A stretch of 64,000 bases of DNA from an uncultured Eubacteriales bacterium (GTDB taxonomy: Bacteria > Bacillota > Clostridia > Oscillospirales > Butyricicoccaceae). The stretch is from positions 1-64,000 of the forward strand of contig CAJTUM010000002.1 in the NCBI GenBank assembly GCA_910579575.1, in the 5' to 3' direction. Shown here piece by piece: positions 35,398 to 43,839 of the stretch. The stretch's first letter is position 1. Each line of letters begins with the position of its first letter. A program made the translations under genes and the position numbers. The notes beneath the pieces are model-generated. The model was not told the DNA's origin, made no database searches, and was given only the letters and a program-made list of their open reading frames with translations.

Positions 35398-36093
35398 TTA
35401 ATCCGTCAAACGGGCCTGGTTGATCTTGACGCCAGGGCCCATGGTGGAAGCCACCACGCAGGAACGGATGTATTGGCCCTTAGCGGCGGCGGGCTTAGCC
35501 TTGATGACGGCGCTCAACAGGGCGTTGAAGTTCTCCGTCAGCTTTTCGGCACCGAAAGAAACCTTGCCCAACGGGCAGTGAATGATGTTGGTCTTATCCA
35601 AACGATACTCAATACGGCCGGCCTTGGATTCGTTGACAGCCTTGGTTACATCCATTGTGACAGTGCCCGCTTTGGGGTTAGGCATCAGGCCCTTGGGGCC
35701 CAACACGCGGCCAAGACGGCCTACCACGCCCATCATATCCGGCGTGGCGATAACCACGTCAAAATCAAAGAAGTTTTCGCCGGTGATCCGGGCGACCATA
35801 TCCTCGGCGCCCACATAATCGGCTCCGGCGGCTTCGGCCTCCTTGGCCTTGTCGCCTTTGGCGAACACCAACACGCGCACCTTTTTGCCTGTGCCATGCG
35901 GCAGCACGATGGCGCCTCTCACCTGCTGGTCGGCGTGACGGGAGTCGACTCCCAGTTTCACATGGACTTCCACAGTCTCGTCAAATTTAGCCTTCGCGGT
36001 CTTTATAACGGTATCCAGCGCTTCGGCGGGGTCGTACAGCTTAGCACGGTCCACCAGCTTCGCGCTTTCCACATATTTCTTACCTCTGCGCAC
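35398..36093 (-). CDS. rplA: 50S ribosomal protein L1
   Basis: A 231-residue L1-stalk protein. It has RRGKKYVESAKLVDRAKLYD at the start, VRGAIVLPHGTGKKVRVLVF and the signature MGVVGRLGRVLGPKGLMPNPKAG-type loop near residue 125. The end is YIRSCVVASTMGPGVKINQ. The GTG at 36093 is chosen: AGGAGG lies 9 bases upstream and relatives start at this residue. Confidence 0.97.
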   Translation of the reverse strand: MRRGKKYVESAKLVDRAKLYDPAEALDTVIKTAKAKFDETVEVHVKLGVDSRHADQQVRGAIVLPHGTGKKVRVLVFAKGDKAKEAEAAGADYVGAEDMVARITGENFFDFDVVIATPDMMGVVGRLGRVLGPKGLMPNPKAGTVTMDVTKAVNESKAGRIEYRLDKTNIIHCPLGKVSFGAEKLTENFNALLSAVIKAKPAAAKGQYIRSCVVASTMGPGVKINQARLTD

Positions 36094-36166
36094 TTTCTTA
36101 ATCCTCCTAAATGTGGTATTTCGGAATAATCCTCCCACGCCGCGGCTTCAGGCCGCGGGGGCGCCT

Positions 36167-36592
36167 TTATTCTTCTACAGTGACGCCCATGGAGCGCGCT
36201 GTGCCGGCGATCATGCTCATGGCGCTTTCCACGCTGGATGCGTTCAGGTCAGGCATTTTCAGCTCGGCGATCTTGCGCAGCTCTTCCTTCGGCAGCTTGG
36301 CCACCTTGTTCTTGTTGGGCTCGCCGCTGCCGCTCTGCAGCTTACAGGCTTTTTTAATCAGCACTGCCGCCGGCGGAGTTTTGGTGATAAACGAGAAAGA
36401 GCGGTCGGCGTACACTGTGATTACAACAGGAATCACCAGGTCGCCGTCGTTCTTTGTGCGCTCGTTGAATTCCTTGGTAAACGCCATAATGTTGACGCCG
36501 TGCTGGCCCAGGGCGGGGCCCACCGGGGGAGCCGGCGTCGCCTTGCCTGCGGGGATTTGCAGCTTAATCAAACCTACTACTTTTTGTGCCAC
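36167..36592 (-). CDS. rplK: 50S ribosomal protein L11
   Basis: A 141-residue protein of the GTPase-associated centre. Signatures are LIKLQIPAGKATPAPPVGPA, GQHGVNIMAFTKEFNERT and the C-terminal rRNA-binding MPDLNASSVESAMSMIAGTARSMG-type segment. The start is GTG after AAGGAGGTGCAACGAAA. It precedes rplA by 73 bases. Confidence 0.98.
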   Translation of the reverse strand: MAQKVVGLIKLQIPAGKATPAPPVGPALGQHGVNIMAFTKEFNERTKNDGDLVIPVVITVYADRSFSFITKTPPAAVLIKKACKLQSGSGEPNKNKVAKLPKEELRKIAELKMPDLNASSVESAMSMIAGTARSMGVTVEE

Positions 36593-36704
36593 TTTCGTTG
36601 CACCTCCTTAGCAAAAATGTGGTAAAATTGGGCGCAGGGCGCGCCCTCCCACCCGCCGACGGACAAACCGCGGCGGTATCTTAAACCAAAAAAGGTTTTG
36701 AAAA

Positions 36705-37229
36705 CTATTTTTCCATGGACGCCACCTGGCCGAACTTCAGTTCAGCCGGCGTTTCGCGCCCCAGCATCGAGACCAAAACCGTCACGAGCTGCTCTTGCAG
36801 CGAGATTTCCTTGACAATGCCCACAAAGCCTTCCAGCGGGCCGTCGATGATCTTCACGCTGTCGCCCACGTCGTAGGACAGCCGGATTTCGCGTTTTTCC
36901 ACTCCCAGAGCGGCCACCTCGTCCTCCGTCAGCGGTACCGGCTTAGAGCCGGGCCCCACAAAGCTGGTGACGCCGCGGGTATTGCGCACGACATACCAAC
37001 TCTCGTCCGTCATGAGCATTTTAATCAGGACATAACCGGGGAACATCTTGCGCTCAACTTCTTTTTTGCCCGTATCCCGGATTTCGGTCACCGTTTCCAT
37101 AGGCACCCGAATATCAAAAATCAGGTCGCCCAGCTTCCGGTTTTCCACTGTCTTTTGAATTGTTGCGGCCACTTTGTTTTCGTAACCGGAGTATGTGTGG
37201 ATCACATACCATTTGGCGTTATCAGACAT
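36705..37229 (-). CDS. nusG: Transcription termination/antitermination factor NusG
   Basis: A 174-residue factor that links RNA polymerase to ribosomes or Rho. The NGN domain has WYVIHTYSGYENKVAATIQK and MFPGYVLIKMLMTDESWYVV. The KOW domain has GDSVKIIDGPLEGFVGIVKE. The start follows GGGAGCGTCTT. The 112-base gap to rplK holds GC-rich inverted repeats but no clear promoter. Confidence 0.98.
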   Translation of the reverse strand: MSDNAKWYVIHTYSGYENKVAATIQKTVENRKLGDLIFDIRVPMETVTEIRDTGKKEVERKMFPGYVLIKMLMTDESWYVVRNTRGVTSFVGPGSKPVPLTEDEVAALGVEKREIRLSYDVGDSVKIIDGPLEGFVGIVKEISLQEQLVTVLVSMLGRETPAELKFGQVASMEK

Positions 37230-37256
37230 AAGACGCTCCCATTTGCCCCTTGGATT

Positions 37257-37538
37257 TTACAGGATGCTGACCAGCAGATCGCGGATGGTCGCAAAGGCGA
37301 TATCCAGCGCCCAGACAAAAACGCCCACAACCAGAATGCAGCCGATGACGACCAGGGTGTTGTTGACGACCTGTTTCCAGGTGGGCCACACAACCTTCTT
37401 CCCCTCGCTCACCAGCTCCCGGAACCATTTGCTGATTCCCTTGCCGGCCCGCGAGAAAAAATTCCCCTGTTTCTGCTGCTTCTTAGGTTTTTCCGCCGAA
37501 TTCTTCTGTGTATCCAGGCTCTTGTTTTCATCAGCCAT
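37257..37538 (-). CDS. secE: Preprotein translocase subunit SecE
   Basis: A 93-residue protein with a polar, lysine/glutamine-rich N-terminal half, the conserved amphipathic segment WFRELVSEGKKVVWPTWKQV and a single membrane helix (VVIGCILVVGVFVWALDIAF). SecE stabilises the SecY channel. The start follows GGATGGAGGTGCAGCTTC. It is immediately before nusG. Confidence 0.97.
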   Translation of the reverse strand: MADENKSLDTQKNSAEKPKKQQKQGNFFSRAGKGISKWFRELVSEGKKVVWPTWKQVVNNTLVVIGCILVVGVFVWALDIAFATIRDLLVSIL

Positions 37539-37565
37539 GAAGCTGCACCTCCATCCTTTCGCTGC

Positions 37566-37715
37566 CTATCTGGTTTCGCGGTGCATGGTGTGCTTTTTGC
37601 AGAAAGGGCAATACTTTTTCATCTCCAGACGATCCGGATCGTTCTTCTTGTTCTTCTTCGAATCGTAGTTTCTCTGCTTGCATTCCGTACACGCTAAAGT
37701 TACCTTAACGCGCAT
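37566..37715 (-). CDS. rpmG: 50S ribosomal protein L33
   Basis: A 49-residue protein beginning MRVKVTLACTECKQRNY and continuing KKNKKNDPDRLEMKKYCPFC, ending THMHRETR-like (KHTMHRETR). Two CxxC pairs mark the zinc-binding form of L33. It is shorter than the usual size cut-off of gene lists. The ATG at 37715 follows AAGGAGGTGCCGAAT. First gene of the rpmG-secE-nusG-rplK-rplA run. Confidence 0.97.
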   Translation of the reverse strand: MRVKVTLACTECKQRNYDSKKNKKNDPDRLEMKKYCPFCKKHTMHRETR

Positions 37716-37798
37716 ATTCGGCACCTCCTTAAATTAATTGCCTCCCTTTTCGGGGCCATCCCTTGCGGGCATAAAAAAAGACCTCGACAGGTGTTGTT

Positions 37799-37827
37799 AT
37801 CATACCATGGCCCGGCCGGAAGGTCAA
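37799..37827 (-). promoter_or_regulatory. Promoter of the rpmG-secE-nusG operon
   Basis: Minus-strand TTGACC (37827-37822), 17-base spacer, TATGAT (37804-37799). Within the 80-base leader a short stem ACCT/AGGT is followed by seven T residues (around 37795-37774), perhaps a weak early terminator. Confidence 0.8.
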
Positions 37828-37856
37828 GCCTTTTTTGCACCCTTCCTCGTTGCCGC

Positions 37857-37885
37857 TGGAATTTTCCTTGCTTTTGCTGTATAAT
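37857..37885 (+). promoter_or_regulatory. Probable promoter of ruvX
   Basis: A perfect TATAAT (37880-37885) with a poor -35 (TGGAAT, 37857-37862) at 17 bases. The implied leader is about 150 bases, long for this gene. Confidence 0.5.
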
Positions 37886-38006
37886 AGTCGCGGCCGCGCC
37901 TGCGCGGCGGCCAGAGGGCGAGAATCGGCAAGCAGTCGGGCCGTGCGGCGGTCTTGCGCCGTCAAATCTCCTCCTGTTTTCAAAAACTCATTTTAAAGAA
38001 AGGGGT

Positions 38007-38033
38007 CCTCAAAAAATCTTTGATTTTTTGAGG
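38007..38033 (+). promoter_or_regulatory. Hairpin over the ruvX ribosome-binding site
   Basis: A perfect 12-bp stem (38007-38018 with 38022-38033) with a TTT loop. The only Shine-Dalgarno-like GAGG before ruvX (38030-38033) is its right arm, 10 bases before the ATG. The stem therefore could mask translation initiation, or act as a weak terminator since CGTTTTA follows. Confidence 0.5.
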
Positions 38034-38043
38034 CGTTTTATCG

Positions 38044-38472
38044 ATGATTATGGCTCTTGATTTGGGAGACGCCCGCACTGGCGTCGCTTTTTCCGACGTC
38101 GCCGAGCTGCTGGCAGGCCAAGCTTACAGCATTACCGAATATAACAAAGAAAAGCTGCTGGAAACCCTCTGCCGGTTGGCGGAGGAGCGGCGTCCCCGCC
38201 GGATTGTGGCGGGGCTGCCAATCAACATGGACGGCTCCGAAGGCCCCAGAGCCCAAGCCGCCCGAGCCTTCGCCCAGGCCTTAGAGGCCGCCTGCGGCGT
38301 TGAGACCGATCTGTGGGACGAGCGAATGACCTCGGTGATGGCCAACCGCATTCTCAGCCAGGCCGGCAAAAAGCGGGGAAAGCAGCGGCGCCAAGTGGAC
38401 GCGGTAGCCGCCTCTCTGATTCTGCAAAGCTATCTGGACAGCGGACGGGCCGCCCGACCCATTCAGCGCTGA
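38044..38472 (+). CDS. ruvX: RuvX/YqgF family RNase H-like nuclease
   Basis: A 142-residue protein called putative Holliday junction resolvase; in E. coli it also matures pre-16S rRNA. It starts MALDLGDARTGVAFSD with the first catalytic aspartate and has IVAGLPINMDGSEGPRA, LWDERMTSVMANRIL and the final VDAVAASLILQSYLD with the last aspartate. The ATG at 38044 or 38050 could be used; neither has a free ribosome site. It converges with and slightly overlaps the TauE-like gene. Confidence 0.93.
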   Translation: MIMALDLGDARTGVAFSDVAELLAGQAYSITEYNKEKLLETLCRLAEERRPRRIVAGLPINMDGSEGPRAQAARAFAQALEAACGVETDLWDERMTSVMANRILSQAGKKRGKQRRQVDAVAASLILQSYLDSGRAARPIQR

Positions 38473-38852
38473 GCGCCCTGCCGTTCAGCCGTTTGTTGTT
38501 TCTTTCCTCCCAGCAACTGCCGGGCGCCCATGATCAGCAAAACGGCGCCAAACGCCTTTTTTAGCCAGACCGGGTCCATCTCTCCGGCCAACCAACTGCC
38601 GACTATACAGGCTCCCGCGCCAGAGCAGGCCGCCCACGCCCCGCCCTGCCGGCAAACCAGACTGTTTTTTAAGTGAAAAAACAGAGCCGGCCCGGAAGCT
38701 GCCAGAAAATAAAGCAGATTGATCCCCTGAGCCTCCAGCTGGGGAACGTCCCGCGCCAGCGTCAGGTAAAGCAGCAGCAGAGAGCCGCCGCCCACGCCGG
38801 CGCCGGTCAACGCCCCGGCCGCCGCCGCGGCCAATACATCCAGCAAAAGCAT
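38463..38852 (-). CDS. TauE/SafE-like permease, half-size unit 2
   Basis: A 129-residue membrane protein with about four helices. The glycine-rich N-terminal segment GALTGAGVGGGSLLLLYL is the family's repeated motif (compare GFANGLLGTGGGLAIVPILL in the preceding gene). Full-length TauE/SafE exporters are 250 residues with two such repeats. The start at 38852 follows AAAGGGGG and lies 19 bases after the partner gene. Its substrate (sulfite, organosulfonate or other anion) is unknown. Confidence 0.82.
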   Translation of the reverse strand: MLLLDVLAAAAAGALTGAGVGGGSLLLLYLTLARDVPQLEAQGINLLYFLAASGPALFFHLKNSLVCRQGGAWAACSGAGACIVGSWLAGEMDPVWLKKAFGAVLLIMGARQLLGGKKQQTAERQGAQR

Positions 38853-38871
38853 TCGTTTTCCCCCTTTCGGC

Positions 38872-39231
38872 TCAGAAAAAGCAGCGAAGGCCGCCATAAA
38901 GCATCAGCAGGCCGAAAATCCGGCCCAGCCAGGCGGCGGGAATTTTTCCATATAATTTGCCGCAAAGCAACCCGCCGGCCAGCCCGCCCAACAGAAAGGG
39001 CGCCGCATGCCCCAGGGAAGCCCGGCCCTGAAACCAATAGAGAGCCGCCGACAGGGCGCAAATGGGCGTCATGATAAAAACCGACGTGGCGAAGGCCCGT
39101 TTGGGCGGCAGTTTCAGCGGCCCCAGCAAAATAGGAACTATCGCCAACCCGCCTCCTGTCCCCAGCAGACCGTTTGCAAAGCCGGCCAGCGCCCCTGCCA
39201 GGATATAAAGGCTTTTTTCTTTTTTGTCCAT
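38872..39231 (-). CDS. TauE/SafE-like permease, half-size unit 1
   Basis: A 119-residue membrane protein: GALAGFANGLLGTGGGLAIV then PPKRAFATSVFIMTPICALS, the two hallmark stretches of one TauE/SafE half, and about four helices. Together with the downstream 129-residue gene it could form a heterodimer equal to one full exporter. The ATG follows AAAGGGGGGCCGG. Split pairs of this kind occur in Clostridia, so this need not be gene decay. Confidence 0.85.
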   Translation of the reverse strand: MDKKEKSLYILAGALAGFANGLLGTGGGLAIVPILLGPLKLPPKRAFATSVFIMTPICALSAALYWFQGRASLGHAAPFLLGGLAGGLLCGKLYGKIPAAWLGRIFGLLMLYGGLRCFF

Positions 39232-39312
39232 CCGGCCCCCCTTTCTTTTCCTTGTTTATTCTGCCTGATTCCAGCGCAGAATATACCAGGCAGGCTGGGC
39301 AAAAAAGAAAAC

Positions 39313-39341
39313 TGGTAAAATGGCCGGAACTGTGTTATACT
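39313..39341 (+). promoter_or_regulatory. Promoter of the RNase J gene
   Basis: TATACT (39336-39341) with a weak -35 (TGGTAA at 39313-39318, 17-base spacer) and an A-rich tract just upstream. The leader would be about 165 bases. Confidence 0.6.
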
Positions 39342-39360
39342 ATTTAATAATGCGTACATC

Positions 39361-39460
39361 AAGGCGGCAGGCGGTTGTTTTTCATCGCTCCCCCAAAGGG
39401 GAAGCCGCCTTTTGATTGGAACTTTTTGCGGGAATTGTCGGCGCGTCGTTGCTTCGCGCC
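39361..39460 (+). promoter_or_regulatory. Structured 5' leader of the RNase J gene
   Basis: Within the leader, AAGGCGGC (39361-39368) pairs with GCCGCCTT (39404-39411) around an inner CCCC-AAA-GGGG stem and is followed by TTGATT, a terminator-like shape. A second stem GGCGCG/CGCGCC lies at 39440-39460. This suggests attenuation or feedback on the nuclease's own mRNA. Confidence 0.5.
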
Positions 39461-39512
39461 CTCTCGCTTTGTGATAAAGAACAAAATAAATTGAAATCGG
39501 AGAAGTGATTGA

Positions 39513-41432
39513 ATGTCTGAACAACTGAAGAAGGAAACCAGCCTTTCGCAGAGCGGCGGCGAAGGGCCTAAGAAGCGTGCGCCCAAAAAGAGCTTTTTCC
39601 GGGGCAGAACCAGCGGAAAAAAGAAAGAAGAGAGCAAAACGCCGGCAGAAGAGCCTGCCAAAAAAGCCTCTAACGCCAAAAAACAGGCCCAAACCGGCAA
39701 AAAGAAACCAGACGCCCAGGCGGTCCCCAAAGCAGAAAAGCCCAAAAAGGCCGAACCCGCCCGAAACAAGCCCGCCAAAAACAGGCTGCGGGTCATTCCT
39801 TTGGGCGGCCTAAATGAAATCGGCAAAAATATGACCGCCTTTGAATACAACAACGATATCGTCGTCATCGACTGCGGCATGACTTTCCCAGACGAGGAGA
39901 TGCTGGGCGTGGACCTGGTGATCCCTGATATCTCCTATCTGAAAAAAAACGCCGACCGAGTGCGGGCTATTCTGCTGACCCACGCGCATGAAGACCATAT
40001 CGGCGCCCTGCCCTATGTGCTGCGAGACCTCAACGTTCCCATCTATTGCACCCGGCTCACCGCGGGCCTGGTTCGCCTGCGGCTTTCCGAGCATCGGAGC
40101 CTGAAAAAGGTAAAAATCTATGAAAAGCCCGCCGGCTCCACCTTCCATGTGGGCGCCTTTGGGGTGGAATTTATCCGCATCAACCACTCCGTGCCCGACG
40201 CGGTGTCCATCGCGCTGAAAACGCCGGCGGGCGTGGTTGTCGACACCGGCGACTTCAAAATTGACACCACCCCCATCAGCGGGGAAATGATCGACCTGAC
40301 CCGCTTCGGCGAGCTGGGCCGCCAGGGCGTGCTGCTGCTGATGGCCGATTCCACCAACGCCGAGCGCCCAGGCTTCGCCATGAGCGAGCAAAAGGTGGGC
40401 CGAGCCCTGGAGGCTCAGTTCAAGGGGACGGATAAGCGCATCCTGGTGGCCACCTTCGCCTCCAACGTCCACCGAGTACAGCAGATCATCAACACGGCGG
40501 CCAAATTTGGCCGCAAAGTGGCGGTTTCCGGCCGCAGCCTGGATAATATCGTCAAGGTCACTACTGAGCTGGGGTATATGGATATCCCGCCCGGGCTGCT
40601 GATCGATATCAACATGGTGCGCAAATACCCGGACGATCAGTTGTGCATCATCACCACCGGCAGCCAAGGCGAGCCTATGAGCGCCCTGTATCGCATGGCC
40701 TATGGCTCCCATCGCCAGGTGGAAGTGGGCCCTCACGATAAAATCCTGATCTCCGCCAGCCCCATCCCGGGCAATGAAAAATCCATTTATTCCCTTATCA
40801 ACGAACTGACCCGCCGGGGCGCCGAAGTCGTTTACGACAAGCTGGCGGAAATGCACGTTTCGGGCCATGCCTGCCAAGAGGAACTAAAGATGATTATGGC
40901 GCTGACAAAGCCTCGCTTCTTTATGCCCGTCCACGGCGAATACCGGCATCTGCAAATCAACGCCGGCCTGGCCAAAGCCGTCGGCATTCATCCCAACAAC
41001 ATCTTCATCTCCGAAGTGGGCAAGGTGCTGGAGCTCACCGCCAACAGCGCCCGCTTCAACGGAACCGTTCCCTCTGGCCGCGTGCTGGTAGACGGCGCCG
41101 GCGTGGGCGACGTGGGCGACGCCGTGCTGCGGGACCGGAAGCATCTTTCGGAAGACGGCCTGATTGTTGCAGTGGTCACCATCGACGGCGCCAGCAATAC
41201 GGTGGTCGCCGGGCCGGACATCGTATCCCGCGGGTTTGTTTATGTGCGGGACTCCGACGAGCTCAACGAGGGAATGCGCAAGGCCGCCGCCGCCGCCCTG
41301 GCCGAATGCGCCCGCAGCGGCGTCCGGGATTGGAACGGCCTCAAGCTCTCTATCCGAGATTGCCTTTCGGATTATATTTTCAAAAAAACCAAGCGTTCTC
41401 CCATGATTCTTCCCGTCATCATGGAAGTTTGA
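39513..41432 (+). CDS. rnjA: Ribonuclease J
   Basis: A 639-residue metallo-beta-lactamase/beta-CASP nuclease with endo- and 5'-3' exonuclease activity. The first 85 residues are a Lys/Ala/Pro-rich, disordered extension not found in B. subtilis RNase J1. The core begins LRVIPLGGLNEIGKNM, with the metal motif LLTHAHEDHIGALP, VVVDTGDFKID, the beta-CASP region and a C-terminal VHGEYRHL. The start follows AATCGGAGAAGTGATTGA. Monocistronic. Confidence 0.96.
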   Translation: MSEQLKKETSLSQSGGEGPKKRAPKKSFFRGRTSGKKKEESKTPAEEPAKKASNAKKQAQTGKKKPDAQAVPKAEKPKKAEPARNKPAKNRLRVIPLGGLNEIGKNMTAFEYNNDIVVIDCGMTFPDEEMLGVDLVIPDISYLKKNADRVRAILLTHAHEDHIGALPYVLRDLNVPIYCTRLTAGLVRLRLSEHRSLKKVKIYEKPAGSTFHVGAFGVEFIRINHSVPDAVSIALKTPAGVVVDTGDFKIDTTPISGEMIDLTRFGELGRQGVLLLMADSTNAERPGFAMSEQKVGRALEAQFKGTDKRILVATFASNVHRVQQIINTAAKFGRKVAVSGRSLDNIVKVTTELGYMDIPPGLLIDINMVRKYPDDQLCIITTGSQGEPMSALYRMAYGSHRQVEVGPHDKILISASPIPGNEKSIYSLINELTRRGAEVVYDKLAEMHVSGHACQEELKMIMALTKPRFFMPVHGEYRHLQINAGLAKAVGIHPNNIFISEVGKVLELTANSARFNGTVPSGRVLVDGAGVGDVGDAVLRDRKHLSEDGLIVAVVTIDGASNTVVAGPDIVSRGFVYVRDSDELNEGMRKAAAAALAECARSGVRDWNGLKLSIRDCLSDYIFKKTKRSPMILPVIMEV

Positions 41433-41531
41433 ACAAACGTTGTTCATTCGGCAACCGTTCAACCATTTATTTTTTCAAATCTTTGGATCAGGCCGCGCGG
41501 AGAAAACCGGAACCGGGTCGGTTTGTCGCCT

Positions 41532-41558
41532 GCTGGGGAAAATAAAGTTTTCCCCAGC
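41532..41558 (+). terminator. Hairpin between rnjA and the CPBP gene
   Basis: An 11-bp stem (41532-41542 with 41548-41558) with a 5-base loop and no following U tract. It may be a weak rnjA terminator. The remainder of 41433-41668 holds nothing else I can support. Confidence 0.4.
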
Positions 41559-41668
41559 CGCCCAGCAGTCTTTTGCTGAGGCAAACGGCGGACAAAGGCT
41601 CGGAAACCGGGCGGACTCCGCCCGTCCAGGCGCGTCGTAGAAGACGCCGACTGAGAGGATCGATTACA

Positions 41669-42346
41669 ATGAATCGAAAAAAAACGGCTTGGCTGCAAAT
41701 AGGCGCCATGATCGCCGCCTGTCTGGCCATGGCGCTGGTCGAAGCTATGTGGAAACCGGGCTACGCCCTGAAATCTTTGTGCAAAATTCCGCTGTTTCTG
41801 GGCGTTCCCCTTCTGTTTTCCGCCAGCGGCCTGAGCAGTCCTGCGAAAACTTATGTTTCCGGCTGGCGAAAGGGCCTTCGCCTGGGTCTGCCTCTGGGCG
41901 GCGGAGTCTTTGTGTTTCTGTTGGGAGCTTACGCCCTGTTGGGTCCCTATTTTGATTTTTCCGCCGTAACCGGCGCCCTGGAGGCCGACGTGGGCGTCAC
42001 AGGAAACAATTTTTGGTTAGTCTCCCTGTACATCGCCTTTGTCAATTCCTTTCTGGAGGAATTTTTCTTCCGCGGCTTCGGCTTTCTCTCCCTCGGCGAA
42101 GCCCTGGGCCCAAAGGCCGCCTATCTATTCAGCTCCCTGCTTTTCGCCCTGTACCATGTGGCCATCATGGCCTCTTGGTTCAGCCTGGCTCTATTTTTGC
42201 TGCTGACGGCCGGCCTGGTCGCGGCGGGCCTGCTCTTCAACTGGCTGGATAGCAGGACGAACAGTTTATATCCCTCCTGGTTTGTCCATATCTGCGCCAA
42301 TCTGGCCATCAATTCCATTGGCTTTCTGCTCTTCGGCCTGCTGTAA
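41669..42346 (+). CDS. CPBP family intramembrane glutamic protease
   Basis: A 225-residue protein with about six membrane helices. The family motif 1 is EEFFFRGFGFL and motif 2 is LLFALYHVAI, followed by the late NSLYPSWFVHICANLAINS with motif 3/4 histidine and asparagine. Relatives process lipidated or prenylated proteins and serve bacteriocin immunity. The ATG at 41669 follows GAGAGGATCGATTACA; an upstream in-frame extension is basic and unlikely. Confidence 0.88.
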   Translation: MNRKKTAWLQIGAMIAACLAMALVEAMWKPGYALKSLCKIPLFLGVPLLFSASGLSSPAKTYVSGWRKGLRLGLPLGGGVFVFLLGAYALLGPYFDFSAVTGALEADVGVTGNNFWLVSLYIAFVNSFLEEFFFRGFGFLSLGEALGPKAAYLFSSLLFALYHVAIMASWFSLALFLLLTAGLVAAGLLFNWLDSRTNSLYPSWFVHICANLAINSIGFLLFGLL

Positions 42347-42355
42347 ACCGGCGAA

Positions 42356-42379
42356 AAAAGCCGCCCGAAGGCGGCTTTT
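42356..42379 (+). terminator. Terminator after the CPBP gene
   Basis: A 10-bp stem (42356-42365 with 42370-42379) with CGAA tetraloop and a T4 end, 10 bases after the stop codon. Confidence 0.8.
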
Positions 42380-42458
42380 CCCAAAGAATACGGCGCTGAA
42401 AGCGTGTGTTGCATCGGCGCAAGCCGGGCCTATCGGCAGGGGCGCCATCTCTTCCCCA

Positions 42459-43208
42459 TTATACCATGGCGGCCCCGTCCACCGAAAGCACCGCGCCGCT
42501 GACATAGGAGGCCAAATCGGAGGCTAGGAACAAAAAAGCGTTGGCGATATCTTCTGGTTTTCCCATCCGCTTTAAGGGAATCGACGCCGCCAAACGCTCC
42601 GTCGTCTCCTGAGGCAAGGCGGCTACCATGTCGGTAGCGATCACTCCCGGCGCCACGGCGTTGACCCGGATATTGTCCCGCCCAAGCTCCCGAGCCAAGG
42701 AGCGGGTAATGCCGTTGACGGCGAATTTGGAGGTCGGATACCCGACGCCGGCAGGTTGACCATACAGGCTGACCATGGAGCTGGCGTTGAGAATGACCCC
42801 GCCTCCTTGACGACGCATGATCTCTGCCGCAGCCTGCGAGCACAGAAACACGGCGTTGACATTCAGCGCCATGATTTTTTCAAATTCTCCAGGCTGGTAA
42901 TCATAGAGCGGAGTCCGCTGGCTGATACCGGCGTTGTTGACCAGAATATCCACTCTGCCCCACTGCCCTGCGACCTGCTCCATGGTCTGCCGCACCTGCT
43001 CTCGGCAAGTCAAGTCGGGCCAATACCCCTGAACTGGGCAATCTGGCATTTCTTGACGCAGTTGGTTCATCGCTTGTTCTACCGTCTCTTTGCGGGAGCC
43101 CAAAATCGCCGTTTTCGCCCCGTTTTGCAAAAAAACCCGAGCCGCAGCCAGACCGATGCCTCGGGTTCCGCCGGTGATCACCGCGATTTTATCCTTCAAA
43201 AGTTCCAT
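42459..43208 (-). CDS. SDR family NAD(P)-dependent oxidoreductase (FabG-like)
   Basis: A 249-residue short-chain dehydrogenase. The cofactor site is ITGGTRGIGLA with NNAG at residue 90. The catalytic set is SSMVS (serine), YPTSKFA (YxxxK), and PGVIATDM follows. The C-terminal DIANAFLFLASDLASYVSGA and VDGA are FabG-like. Its place outside any fatty-acid cluster means the substrate is open. The start follows AAAAGGAGGCGGCGAA. Confidence 0.92.
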   Translation of the reverse strand: MELLKDKIAVITGGTRGIGLAAARVFLQNGAKTAILGSRKETVEQAMNQLRQEMPDCPVQGYWPDLTCREQVRQTMEQVAGQWGRVDILVNNAGISQRTPLYDYQPGEFEKIMALNVNAVFLCSQAAAEIMRRQGGGVILNASSMVSLYGQPAGVGYPTSKFAVNGITRSLARELGRDNIRVNAVAPGVIATDMVAALPQETTERLAASIPLKRMGKPEDIANAFLFLASDLASYVSGAVLSVDGAAMV

Positions 43209-43344
43209 TTCGCCGCCTCCTTTTAGGCTTGTAATATTGTTTAGGATTCCCCGCTTCGCCGCCCTTCATGCGCGGCGGCCTTTGCATTGCAAATCCCAAT
43301 CGCTATGAGAACATAAAAAAACACAGAAGAAAGAGGTAATAAAC

Positions 43345-43818
43345 ATGAAAAAAGCGACTATTTTGATGGCCGACGGCAAAAAAATCTGCATCATGCTGGA
43401 CGAAAGCCAAGCTCCCCTCACCGTCCAAAATTTTGTGGAGCTGGCGGAAAAGGGCTTTTACGACGGCCTGGTCTTCCACCGCATTGAGCCTGGCTTCGTC
43501 ATCCAGGGCGGCGACCCTTTGGGCAACGGTACAGGCGGCCCAGGCTACCAGATCAAGGGCGAATTTTCCGCCAACGGCGTCAAAAATACCATCTCCCACC
43601 AAAGAGGCGTTATTTCCATGGCCCGTTCCCGGGCCTTTGACAGCGCCGGCAGCCAGTTTTTCATCACGCTGGACGACGCCTCTTTCCTGGACGGCCAATA
43701 CGCCGCCTTTGGCTCTGTGGACGAGGAAAGCATGAAACGCGTGGACGCTATTGTGGAGCAATATCAGAAAGACCGCCAAGCGCCTCAGATGGAATCGGTA
43801 ACCATTGAAAACCAGTGA
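43345..43818 (+). CDS. Cyclophilin-type peptidyl-prolyl isomerase
   Basis: A 157-residue cytoplasmic PPIase without signal peptide. Family motifs are NFVELAEKGFYDGLVFHRI, GFVIQGGDP, GGPGYQIKGEF, GVISMARSR and SAGSQFFITLDDA. VDEESMKRVDAI follows in the last strand-helix pair. The start follows GAAAGAGGTAATAAAC. Confidence 0.95.
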   Translation: MKKATILMADGKKICIMLDESQAPLTVQNFVELAEKGFYDGLVFHRIEPGFVIQGGDPLGNGTGGPGYQIKGEFSANGVKNTISHQRGVISMARSRAFDSAGSQFFITLDDASFLDGQYAAFGSVDEESMKRVDAIVEQYQKDRQAPQMESVTIENQ

Positions 43819-43839
43819 TCGAAAGGAGCTGGATAGACC

